This document shows positions 34,930 to 42,746 of a stretch of DNA of 64,000 nt, one piece after another (the first letter of the stretch is position 1; the number at the start of each line of letters is the position of its first letter). This stretch comes from Gammaproteobacteria bacterium. GTDB taxonomy: Bacteria > Pseudomonadota > Gammaproteobacteria > Pseudomonadales > Azotimanducaceae. Where the stretch lies: the NCBI GenBank assembly GCA_026705345.1, contig JAPPAV010000063.1, forward strand, positions 25,956 through 89,955, read 5' to 3'. The notes beneath the pieces are model-generated. The model had not been told where the DNA came from. It worked only from the letters and a program-made list of their open reading frames with translations, and searched no databases. Position numbers and translations under genes: made by a program.

Positions 34930-36288
34930 GTGCAACTCGTGCTGCTCACGATCTCGACCACGCATAGCCCGGCCACCGATCTGGGCTACCTCCTGCACAA
35001 GAATCCCGCGCGGGTCCAGGCTTTCGAGTTGTCGTTCGGCAAGGCGCACGTGTTCTACCCCCAGGCGTCGGAAGAGCGCTGCACGGCGGCCTTGCTGCTC
35101 GATGTCGATCCCATTGGGCTGGTGCGGGGGCGCGGCTCGATGTCGACGGACTACGTCAACGACCGGCCGTACGTCGCCTCGTCCTTTCTGAGCGTCGCCA
35201 TCGCCCGGGTGTTCGGCAGCGCCTTGGGCGGTCGCTGCCGGGACAGGCCGGAACTCGTCGGCAAGCCGTTGCCGCTCGTTGCCCGGATCGCTGCGCTGCC
35301 TTGCAGGAGCGGGGACGACGTGCGGGAACTCTTCGAACCGCTGGGCTATGAAGTGGGCCTTGAACCTGCCGACAACGCGAGCGGCAACTACCGGGACGTC
35401 ACGTTGACTGGCCGCAAGCCGTTGGCCGAGTTGCTGACCCATCTCTATGTGCTGATCCCGGTGCTGGACGGCCGCAAACACTACTGGGTGGGCGATGCCG
35501 AGGTGGACAAGCTCATCGCCCGGGGGGAAGGCTGGCTGGAGGATCATCCACGCCGGGATCTCATCGTGCGGCGCTATCTCAAGCAGCGGGGCAACCTGGC
35601 CAGCGATGCGTTGGCGCGTTTGGCGGACGACGAGGACGCGGGTTCCCCCGATGGCGACGACCGACCCGGCGCGGAGGCGTTTGTGTCGCTGGCGGATGCC
35701 CGTCTGGCGGCGGTCGCCCGCGCGTTGAAGGAAAGCAACGCCGCGCGCGTCATCGACTTGGGATGCGGGGAGGGGCGGTTGGTCGAGCAACTGCTGGCAG
35801 ACCCGCAGTTCCAGGAGATCGTTGCTGTGGACGCCTCCGTCCGGGCGCTGGAGACGGCCAGCCGCCGTCTTCGGTTGGATCGCATGCCGGAACGGCAGCG
35901 GCGGCGGGTCAAACTGCTGCAGGGGACGATGACCTATCGCGACCGGCGCATGCAGGGCTTCGATGCGGTGGCCGTGGTGGAAGCACTGGAGCATCTCGAC
36001 CCCGAACGGCTCGCGACATTCGAACGGGTGCTGTTCGAGTTCGCCAGGCCGGAAACGGTGGTCGTCACCACGCCGAACCGAGAGTACAACGTCAAGTATC
36101 CGGACATTCCCGCAGACGGCCTGCGCCATAAAGACCACCGGTTCGAATGGACACGGGCGGAGTTCGCGGCCTGGGCCGATGCGGTGGCGTCAGCGCATGG
36201 CTACTCGGTAGCGTTCGAACCGGTGGGCGAGGTTGACGAGGCGCTCGGCGCACCGACCCAGATGGGAGTGTTTAGGCGATGCGCATAG
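34930..36288 (+). CDS. hen1: Hen1: RNA 3'-terminal ribose 2'-O-methyltransferase
   Basis: 452 residues. The bacterial-type N-terminal half (TISTTHSPATDLGYLLHKNP, with FYPQASEERC) is followed by a Rossmann methyltransferase: SAM motif VIDLGCGEG near residue 274, metal-binding VEALEHLD (Glu351, Glu354, His355), TTPNREYN and LRHKDHRFEW with the fourth ligand His. Hen1 methylates the 2'-OH at a cleaved RNA end before ligation, so that repaired tRNA resists recleavage. Start is a GTG at 34930. The last ten bases overlap the start of the Pnkp gene, so the two repair proteins are translationally coupled. Confidence 0.96.
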   Translation: MQLVLLTISTTHSPATDLGYLLHKNPARVQAFELSFGKAHVFYPQASEERCTAALLLDVDPIGLVRGRGSMSTDYVNDRPYVASSFLSVAIARVFGSALGGRCRDRPELVGKPLPLVARIAALPCRSGDDVRELFEPLGYEVGLEPADNASGNYRDVTLTGRKPLAELLTHLYVLIPVLDGRKHYWVGDAEVDKLIARGEGWLEDHPRRDLIVRRYLKQRGNLASDALARLADDEDAGSPDGDDRPGAEAFVSLADARLAAVARALKESNAARVIDLGCGEGRLVEQLLADPQFQEIVAVDASVRALETASRRLRLDRMPERQRRRVKLLQGTMTYRDRRMQGFDAVAVVEALEHLDPERLATFERVLFEFARPETVVVTTPNREYNVKYPDIPADGLRHKDHRFEWTRAEFAAWADAVASAHGYSVAFEPVGEVDEALGAPTQMGVFRRCA

Positions 36289-38831
36289 AGATTCCCGAAT
36301 ACTGTCTCGTCGTTCTCGTCGGCGCATCGGGTTCCGGCAAGTCGACTTTCGCGGCCAAACACTTCGCTCCCACGGAGGTGATCTCGTCCGACACGTGCCG
36401 GGCACTGGTGAGCGACGATGCCAACGACCAGTCGGCTACCCGGGATGCCTTCGAGTTGCTCGAGTTCATCGCCCGAAAGCGTCTTGCGGCTCGACGTCTC
36501 ACCGTCGTGGATGCGACCAACGTCCGTCCCGAGGACCGCGCCAAGCTCGTTCGCCTGGCCCGCGAGTTCCACGCCTTCGCGGTTGCCGTCGTGTTCGATC
36601 TGCCGGAGCGCGTTTGCCAGGACCGCAATGCCCAGCGGCCGGATCGCGACTTTGGCCCGCGAGTGGTACGCAACCATATCCGTTTGCTTCGTCGGTCGCT
36701 GAAGCGGCTCGGACGCGAGGGTTTCCGCTATCGGTTCCAGTTTCGTTCCGAGGGTGAGGCGGACGCTGCGGTCCTGGAACGTCAGCGCCTGTGGACGGAC
36801 CGGCGCGACGACGCGGGTCCGTTCGACATCATCGGCGACGTGCACGGCTGCGGCGACGAGTTGGAAGCCTTGCTTGGCGAACTCGGCTACCTCGTCGGGA
36901 GGGGCGTAGAGGGCTATGCAATCTCCCACCCCGAGGCGCGAAGGCTCGTGTTCCTCGGCGACCTGGTGGACCGGGGTCCCCGAGTCGCGGATTGCCTGCG
37001 GCTGGTGATGGACGCCGTCGCCGACGGCGTGGCGTTGTGCGTTCCCGGGAACCACGAGACCAAGCTGCTGCGCCACCTGCGCGGACGGCGCGTGAGGCTG
37101 ACCCACGGTCTCGACGGAACCGTCGCCCAACTGGAGGCGGAACCGGCGGCGTTCCGCGACCGCGTCGCAGAGTTCATCGACGGCCTGGTCAGCCACTACC
37201 TCTTCGACGGCGGCAAACTCGCGGTCGCGCACGCGGGCATGAAGAACGACATGCTCAACCGGTCGTCGGGCGCGGTACGGGAGTTCGCGCTTTACGGCGA
37301 AACGACGGGGGAGACCGACGAGTTCGGCTTCCCGGTGCGCTACGACTGGGCGAGCGAATACCGCGGCGAGGCGATGATCGTGTACGGCCACACGCCGGTC
37401 GCCGAGGCGGAGTGGGTGAACGGAACGATCTGCATCGACACGGGATGCGTGTTCGGCGGCAAACTCACCGCGTTGCGCTATCCGGAACGGGATCTCGTTT
37501 CCGTGCCGGCGGCGAAGGTCTACTACCCGGCCACCGGTCGACCACTGACGCCCGACGCCGATGCCCACAACGCCGACGCGCCCGGAGACATCCTCGCCAT
37601 CGACGATGTCCTCGGCAAACGCATCGTCGATACGCGGCTTGTCCCCAACATCACGGTCCGGGAGGAAAACGCCGCAGCGGCGCTCGAAGTGATGAGTCGG
37701 TTCGCCATCGCCCCGAACTGGCTCATCTACCTGCCGCCGACGATGTCGCCCTGCGCGACGAGGGGCTCCGGCGATCTGTTGGAGCATCCGGCGTCCGCGT
37801 TCGGCTACTACCGCACCAACGGCGTGGACCGGGTGGTCTGCCAGGAGAAGCACATGGGCTCCCGGGCGATTGCCGTGGTTTGCCGAGACGCCGACGTCGC
37901 CCGGACTCGCTTCGGCGCGGCGGGCGGGACCGCCGGTATCATCTATACGCGCACCGGTCGACGGTTCTTCAGCGGACAACTTGCCGGCTTCGAGCAGCAG
38001 GTGCTGGAACGGCTTCGGGCTGCGGCGGGCCGCTGCGGACTCTGGGAGAAGCTCGACACGCCTTGGCTGATCCTCGATTGCGAGCTGATGCCGTGGTCGG
38101 TGAAGGCGGCGGACCTCCTCCGCGAGCAGTACGCAGGCGTTGCCGATGCCGCCGGCCTCGGCCTGGCCCGGGCTGTGGACGCCCTCGAACGGGCGGGCGA
38201 GCGCGGCGCCGAAACGGCGGAGTTGGCGCGTCGTTTCCGGGACAAGGCCGAGATGGTCGAGGTCTACGCACAAGCCGTCGGCCGCTACAACTGGCCGGTG
38301 GACACCGCGGACGATCTCAAGCTCGCGCCCTTTCACCTGCTGGCGACGGAGGCTGCCGTACACGACGACAAGGACCACGGCTGGCACATGAGGCACTTGG
38401 CCGAACTGTGCCAGGCCGACGGACTCCTGACCGTGACGGACCACCGGGTGGTGGAACTCGGCGACGAGGCAAGTTGCACGGACGCGATCGCCTGGTGGGA
38501 GGAACTGACGGCGGCCGGCGGCGAAGGGATGGTGGTCAAACCCTGGGACTTCATTGCCCGGAGCGGCAAGGGTCTCGTCCAACCGGCGATCAAGTGCCGG
38601 GGGCGGGAATACTTGAGAATCATCTACGGTCCCGAATACACCGCCGAGGAGAACCTCGAGCGTTTGCGGCAGCGCAGCCTAGGGGCGAAGCGGTCCCTGG
38701 CGCGCCGGGAGTTCGCCCTCGGCCTGGAAGCCCTGCACCGATTCGTCGAACGGGAACCGCTGCGCCGCGTACACGAGTGCGTCTTCGCCGTGCTCGCCAT
38801 GGAGTCCGAGCCGGTGGATCCGAGGCTGTAG
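36279..38831 (+). CDS. pnkp: Pnkp: bacterial polynucleotide kinase-phosphatase-ligase
   Basis: 850 residues in the three-domain order of bacterial Pnkp. The N-terminal kinase has P-loop GASGSGKST (about 12-20). The metallophosphoesterase has DIIGDVHGCGDE, GDLVDRGP and GNHE. The C-terminal nucleotidyltransferase has KHMGSRA, with the AMP-accepting Lys about 524, and a long family-specific tail. It heals 5'-OH and 2',3'-cyclic ends of cleaved RNA and, with Hen1, seals them. This is the known Hen1-Pnkp RNA repair complex against ribotoxins. Its gene overlaps hen1 by ten bases, and a decayed antitoxin lies just downstream. Confidence 0.96.
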   Translation: MRIEIPEYCLVVLVGASGSGKSTFAAKHFAPTEVISSDTCRALVSDDANDQSATRDAFELLEFIARKRLAARRLTVVDATNVRPEDRAKLVRLAREFHAFAVAVVFDLPERVCQDRNAQRPDRDFGPRVVRNHIRLLRRSLKRLGREGFRYRFQFRSEGEADAAVLERQRLWTDRRDDAGPFDIIGDVHGCGDELEALLGELGYLVGRGVEGYAISHPEARRLVFLGDLVDRGPRVADCLRLVMDAVADGVALCVPGNHETKLLRHLRGRRVRLTHGLDGTVAQLEAEPAAFRDRVAEFIDGLVSHYLFDGGKLAVAHAGMKNDMLNRSSGAVREFALYGETTGETDEFGFPVRYDWASEYRGEAMIVYGHTPVAEAEWVNGTICIDTGCVFGGKLTALRYPERDLVSVPAAKVYYPATGRPLTPDADAHNADAPGDILAIDDVLGKRIVDTRLVPNITVREENAAAALEVMSRFAIAPNWLIYLPPTMSPCATRGSGDLLEHPASAFGYYRTNGVDRVVCQEKHMGSRAIAVVCRDADVARTRFGAAGGTAGIIYTRTGRRFFSGQLAGFEQQVLERLRAAAGRCGLWEKLDTPWLILDCELMPWSVKAADLLREQYAGVADAAGLGLARAVDALERAGERGAETAELARRFRDKAEMVEVYAQAVGRYNWPVDTADDLKLAPFHLLATEAAVHDDKDHGWHMRHLAELCQADGLLTVTDHRVVELGDEASCTDAIAWWEELTAAGGEGMVVKPWDFIARSGKGLVQPAIKCRGREYLRIIYGPEYTAEENLERLRQRSLGAKRSLARREFALGLEALHRFVEREPLRRVHECVFAVLAMESEPVDPRL

Positions 38832-38903
38832 AAGGGCGGCGGCTCCGCTTGGCGTTTGACGGACGGATCATGGAGTGTGACGCTGTACGGATGAGGAATG
38901 CGG

Positions 38904-39089
38904 ATGAGGAATGTGACAGTCACCGTTGACGACGAGGTCGATCGCCGGAAACGCCTCCAGGGCAAGGCCCTGCGGGCGATCAAAGCGTTTCGCGGTCGGG
39001 ATCGACTGCCTCGGGACGAGATCCACGGACGAGGTCGCCCAGAACCTCAGTGCACGGGAGGCACTGCACGACGTCAATCGCCGATGTAG
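38904..39089 (+). pseudogene. Decayed antitoxin-like remnant
   Basis: The opening MRNVTVTVDDEVDRRKRL matches the start of RHH/VapB-type antitoxins (M-R-N-V-T-V-T-L-D-E-x-V). The next part loses the expected core helix and jumps to RLPRDEIHGR, like the family's C-terminal R-E-E-L-H-D-R. A different frame is more protein-like between about 38985 and 39080. No toxin frame follows. I read the 285-base gap between Pnkp and the convergent hydrolase as holding this internally deleted remnant. Low confidence. Confidence 0.35.
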
Positions 39090-39116
39090 TCGCGATCCAC
39101 CAAACCGCTGCTTGGA

Positions 39117-39980
39117 CTAGGACTCAGCAGACCGAATCCGCTCCAGCACGGGCCGGATCTCCGCCAGGAACCGCTCCGGGTCTTCGCTCATCGGGAAGTG
39201 GCCCAGTCCCTTCATGGTCTTGTACCGCGCGCCGGGAATCATGGCGGCGAGTTCCTCGCCCGCTTCCGGGGTGCCGCTCCAGTCGTATTCGCCGTTCAAG
39301 ATGTCGACCGAGCACACGTCGGTGTCAATGGTCGCTGCGGTGTTGCGCACGTCGTGGTCGACGGCGTAGTAGTAGAGGTCGCCCTTGAAGACCGCCGGCG
39401 CGCCTTGGCTGTAGATCCAGGCGGTTTCCCGGCGCAATTCCTCCGGGCTGCTGGGTGCCATCATGCCGTACATCAAATGAGCCTTGAAGTCGTTGCCGAT
39501 GCGCGGGTGGTTGAACTCGTCGACGAAACCGCCGGGCGTGTAGGCGGACGCCTCGAGGCCGACCACGGCGCGGAACTCCCGCGGGTGACTCAGGGCGAGG
39601 TCGATCGCTAGGTGTCCGCCGATGGAACTGCCCATGTAGGCCGGGCGTTCAAGGTCGAGCGCGTGAGCCAGGGTGATGGGGACGGCCATCAGGAAATCCC
39701 GGGTGAGCCGATACTCCTCGGTCCACCACGGCGTGCCGACTGGCGGGACGGACTTGCCGTGGTAGGGCAGGTCGTAGGCGATCATCCGGAAGTCTTCCTG
39801 GAGTCCGGCGTCCTCCAGCACGTGTCGCCACTGCCGACCGTCCGCCCCGGCCGTGTGCTGCAGGAGCAGGCCCACATCGCCGGTTCCGGACTCCTCGAAG
39901 TAGACGCGGTACTGGGCACCGTCGAGGGTCAGATAGACGTAGCGGCCAACTGCATCGTCGAAGCGCGCATCAGTCGGCAT
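39117..39980 (-). CDS. Alpha/beta hydrolase
   Basis: 287 residues with the standard fold: LLLQHTAGADGRQW (oxyanion loop), DLPYHGKS, nucleophile elbow GSSIGG and a C-terminal GLGHFPMSEDP with the catalytic His. Its start overlaps the stop of a small SCP2-like gene by 11 bases, so the two are coupled and probably act on the same ligand. The substrate is unknown; carbon-carbon or ester hydrolysis of a lipid-like metabolite is a guess from the partner. Confidence 0.85.
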   Translation of the reverse strand: MPTDARFDDAVGRYVYLTLDGAQYRVYFEESGTGDVGLLLQHTAGADGRQWRHVLEDAGLQEDFRMIAYDLPYHGKSVPPVGTPWWTEEYRLTRDFLMAVPITLAHALDLERPAYMGSSIGGHLAIDLALSHPREFRAVVGLEASAYTPGGFVDEFNHPRIGNDFKAHLMYGMMAPSSPEELRRETAWIYSQGAPAVFKGDLYYYAVDHDVRNTAATIDTDVCSVDILNGEYDWSGTPEAGEELAAMIPGARYKTMKGLGHFPMSEDPERFLAEIRPVLERIRSAES

Positions 39981-40341
39981 TGTTCACCTCCCGCATGATT
40001 TCGATCAGCCGCCGAACGGCGGGGTAGTAGGCACAATAGTTGGTGGTATCGCCCGCGACCTCGAAGTCGTGATGGATACCCGCCGCATAGAGGTCCTGAT
40101 AGAAAGGGCGCGGCGTCGTGGCGAGCATCGCTTCCCAATCCGCTTGTGGGGCATGGATGGCGAGGTCGGTGGCCACGCCGCCGGGCCAACGCTCGATGGA
40201 TCTCACCGAGCCATCGTCGATGCGCATCTTGTAGTTTCGATGCCCTACGCCGAGGCGGACGGTTGCGTTCCAGAATCTCGCGTGAATGCGGAACTCGTCG
40301 TCGTCGTTGGCGCGTGCGCGGACGGCGTCCCAGTCGAGCAT
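39970..40341 (-). CDS. Small SCP2-like protein
   Basis: 123 residues, start at 40341 (MLDWDAVRARAN). The sequence FWNATVRLGVGHRNYKMRIDDG and the following WPGGVATDLAIHAPQADWEAML read like the strands and helix of sterol-carrier-protein-2-type lipid-binding domains. It is co-translated with the hydrolase downstream. A role in presenting a hydrophobic substrate is plausible. The family assignment is moderate; a SnoaL-like fold is the alternative. Confidence 0.5.
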   Translation of the reverse strand: MLDWDAVRARANDDDEFRIHARFWNATVRLGVGHRNYKMRIDDGSVRSIERWPGGVATDLAIHAPQADWEAMLATTPRPFYQDLYAAGIHHDFEVAGDTTNYCAYYPAVRRLIEIMREVNNAD

Positions 40342-40414
40342 CTTGTTCCCTCTCGGCGCTTCGCTTGCGCTAAGGTAGCCGATTCGCCCCACGGCTGTCG
40401 GAAAACGGAACCCC

Positions 40415-41008
40415 ATGGCGACGAGAATCGGCCTGATCGCCGACACCCACATCCCCGAGGCCCGCGCAACGCTCTGGCCGCAGGTCTACGACGCGTTCGA
40501 GGGCGTCGACTGCATATTCCACGGCGGCGACGTGCACGATCTCGCCCTGCTGGACGAACTCGAGAAGGTGGCGCCCGTCTACTGCGCCCGCGGCAACGGC
40601 GAGGATGGATCCGGAGGGCGTCCCATCCAGCCGGAAGATCCGCGGGTCAAATACGTCTGGACCGTGGACATCGAGTCGTTGACGGTGGGTTTGACGCACT
40701 ACATACCCGTGGAGGAGGGTCCGCCGGGACTGACGCTGGAACGTTTCGTGGCCCGTTACTGGCCGGAAAAAACGCCGGACGTAATCGTCTCCGGGGACAG
40801 CCACACCGAATTGATCACCGAGATCGACGGCATCCTGTGCGTGAACCCGGGTTCGCCCACCTACCCCCACAACTACGACACGCAGTACGGCACCATCGGC
40901 TTCCTCGACATCGACGGAGATCGTGCCGACGCGTCCGTCTGGCTGATCACCGACGCCGGCATTGAGCCGTTCGATTGGGACGCGATACCGCCTTGGAAGC
41001 TGCGCTGA
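40415..41008 (+). CDS. Metallophosphoesterase, YfcE/MJ0936 family
   Basis: 197 residues with all five family motifs: IADTHIP, FHGGDVHD, RGNGE, VSGDSHTE and NPGSPTYP, which bind two metal ions. Relatives are phosphodiesterases with broad in vitro activity. The divergent SCP2-like gene starts 73 bases away. Size and motif spacing are normal. Confidence 0.9.
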   Translation: MATRIGLIADTHIPEARATLWPQVYDAFEGVDCIFHGGDVHDLALLDELEKVAPVYCARGNGEDGSGGRPIQPEDPRVKYVWTVDIESLTVGLTHYIPVEEGPPGLTLERFVARYWPEKTPDVIVSGDSHTELITEIDGILCVNPGSPTYPHNYDTQYGTIGFLDIDGDRADASVWLITDAGIEPFDWDAIPPWKLR

Positions 41009-41105
41009 TCTCGTTGTCGGCTCGGGTATGGCCTGCGGTGCGGCGTCGAGCCCCGGCTGCTTCAGGACCGCGACTCCCACGCGCCGGCTGATCCGCTAGA
41101 CTGGA

Positions 41106-41193
41106 ATCGTTGCAGAATCCGTGCAACGATAGCGTGCGATCAAGGGCCTTTTTGTTGCACGTCAATACGTTAATCGTTTCACGGATCGTTTCA
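41106..41193 (+). promoter_or_regulatory. Dyad and direct repeats upstream of the Fic gene
   Basis: A perfect 9-bp inverted repeat (ATCGTTGCA, 7-base spacer, TGCAACGAT) lies at 41106-41130. Two direct copies of ATCGTTTCA follow at 41173-41181 and 41185-41193, 12 bases apart, the second overlapping the ATG. Such a layout suggests a DNA-binding regulator, possibly the winged-helix N-terminus of the Fic protein itself. Confidence 0.45.
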
Positions 41194-42476
41194 TGACGCC
41201 TTCCGAAGCCGCCATACTCGAGTTCCTGCGGGCAAATCCGGACACCAGCCGGGCGCAGATTCGTGCCGGCGTCGCCCCCGACAGCAGCGAATCAACCATG
41301 TGGCGGGCGCTTAAGGGGCTCGTCGAGAATGGCACCCTGTCCGTGACGGGTAGAGGGCCGGCCACCCGCTACCGCCTAGCTGGCGTCGCACGGATCAACG
41401 CCCATCTGGAGGCGCCGTACTACGGACGTGCGACGGTTGGCTACCGCAGGGAGTTTCTCGACGCATACGTGCCGGGCAAGACGGCATACCTTGGCGATGT
41501 TGATCGGGCGCAGCTCGCCGCCGCGGGAGCGTATCCGGAAAGTCTGCCTGCAGGAACCTATGCGAGACGGATTCTCACCCGCCTGCTGGTGGATCTGGCT
41601 TGGGCTTCGTCCCGAATGGAAGGCAACACGTATGAGATTCTGGAAACGGAACGGCTGATCGAGGCGGGGCAGGAAGCCTCCGGCAGGGACCGTGCGGAGG
41701 CCCTCATGATCTTGAACCACAGGGACGCCATCGAGTACGTCGTGGACCATCTTGCGGACGCCGACATCGACCGGCGAACGCTGTGCGACCTGCACGCGCT
41801 GCTCGCCAACGGTCTGCTTTACGACCCGGCACTGGGTGGCCGGCTGCGCCGCCTTCCGGTGAGCATCGGTCGTTCAGCCTACCTGCCGCTGGATGACGAG
41901 TTCGACGTGGCCGCCGCGTTCGAGACATTTCTGAACAAGGCTAAGGCCATCGCCAATCCGTTTGAGCAGTCCTTCTTCGTGCTCGCCCACCTCCCCTACC
42001 TTCAGCCATTCGCCGACGTGAACAAGCGCACGTCTCGGGTTGCAGCCAATGTCCCGCTCCTGAAGGCGGGTCTAGCACCGCTGTCGTTCGTTGCGACGGA
42101 TGACCGGCAGTACGTCGATGGCCTTCTCGGTGTGTACGAACTGAACGAAATCGCTTTGTTGAAGCAGGTCTATCTCACGAGCTACGTTGCGACCGCCCGC
42201 CAATACACCGCGCTGCGGGCGCAGATGGACTCGCCGCCCAAAGCAGCGCTCACGCATCGCGACTTCGTGCGTCAAGCAGTTCGTCGTTGCGTGTTCGACT
42301 GGGGGGCTTTTCGGCGCCAGGGCGTACTTTCCATGGCCGTCTTGGCCGGCATCCCCGAAGGCGAGCTCGACGCCGTGGCGAAATACGTGGAAGGCGAGGT
42401 CAACGGATTGCACGAGGGGAACGCGATTCGCTATTCCCTACCTCCCGAGAGCGTGTCGCGATTGCATCGCGGTTGA
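41193..42476 (+). CDS. Fic family protein with N-terminal winged-helix-like domain and altered Fic motif
   Basis: 427 residues. The first about 70 look like a winged-helix DNA-binding domain (ILEFLRANPDTSRAQI...WRALKGLVENGTL). An inhibitory helix motif SSRMEGN (139-145) fits the class with N-terminal autoinhibition. The Fic signature, usually HPFxDGNGRTxR, reads LQPFADVNKRTSR: Gln271 replaces the catalytic His, and the second Gly is Lys. Fic enzymes AMPylate proteins using that His; without it, classical AMP transfer should fail, though binding or another activity may remain. Direct repeats overlap its start. Confidence 0.88.
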   Translation: MTPSEAAILEFLRANPDTSRAQIRAGVAPDSSESTMWRALKGLVENGTLSVTGRGPATRYRLAGVARINAHLEAPYYGRATVGYRREFLDAYVPGKTAYLGDVDRAQLAAAGAYPESLPAGTYARRILTRLLVDLAWASSRMEGNTYEILETERLIEAGQEASGRDRAEALMILNHRDAIEYVVDHLADADIDRRTLCDLHALLANGLLYDPALGGRLRRLPVSIGRSAYLPLDDEFDVAAAFETFLNKAKAIANPFEQSFFVLAHLPYLQPFADVNKRTSRVAANVPLLKAGLAPLSFVATDDRQYVDGLLGVYELNEIALLKQVYLTSYVATARQYTALRAQMDSPPKAALTHRDFVRQAVRRCVFDWGAFRRQGVLSMAVLAGIPEGELDAVAKYVEGEVNGLHEGNAIRYSLPPESVSRLHRG

Positions 42477-42527
42477 CCTCGGCGGCGCGACGCGTTCTAT
42501 GCCGCGCATCCCTTGTTTGCGGGGTGA

Positions 42528-42710
42528 TCACGCGGCCAAACCGGTGACGCGCGGGCCGTCGCTCGCTTCCTCCGGCCACGGCGCGTGTACCAGATGCTTG
42601 CCCCTCAGGTTCAGCTTCACAGCGTGTTGGAACGGAATGCTGTGGTCGTCGACCGGAAAGAAAACGATGGCATCGCGGTTGGCGTCGGGTCCGCCGTTGT
42701 TGATGCGCAT
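42528..42710 (-). CDS. Small hypothetical protein (60 residues)
   Basis: The ATG at 42710 is preceded by GGGGAGAAGC, a good ribosome-binding site at proper distance. The predicted protein (MRINNGGPDANRDAIVFFPV...) has a beta-rich centre and ends GPRVTGLAA. I do not recognise it. It is divergent from the sulfatase gene with 36 bases between starts. It may be a small real gene or the surviving piece of a longer one; the 270-base gap holds nothing else. Confidence 0.35.
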   Translation of the reverse strand: MRINNGGPDANRDAIVFFPVDDHSIPFQHAVKLNLRGKHLVHAPWPEEASDGPRVTGLAA

Positions 42711-42746
42711 GCTTCTCCCCAATAACCAGGTAGAAAAGGCAACAAA

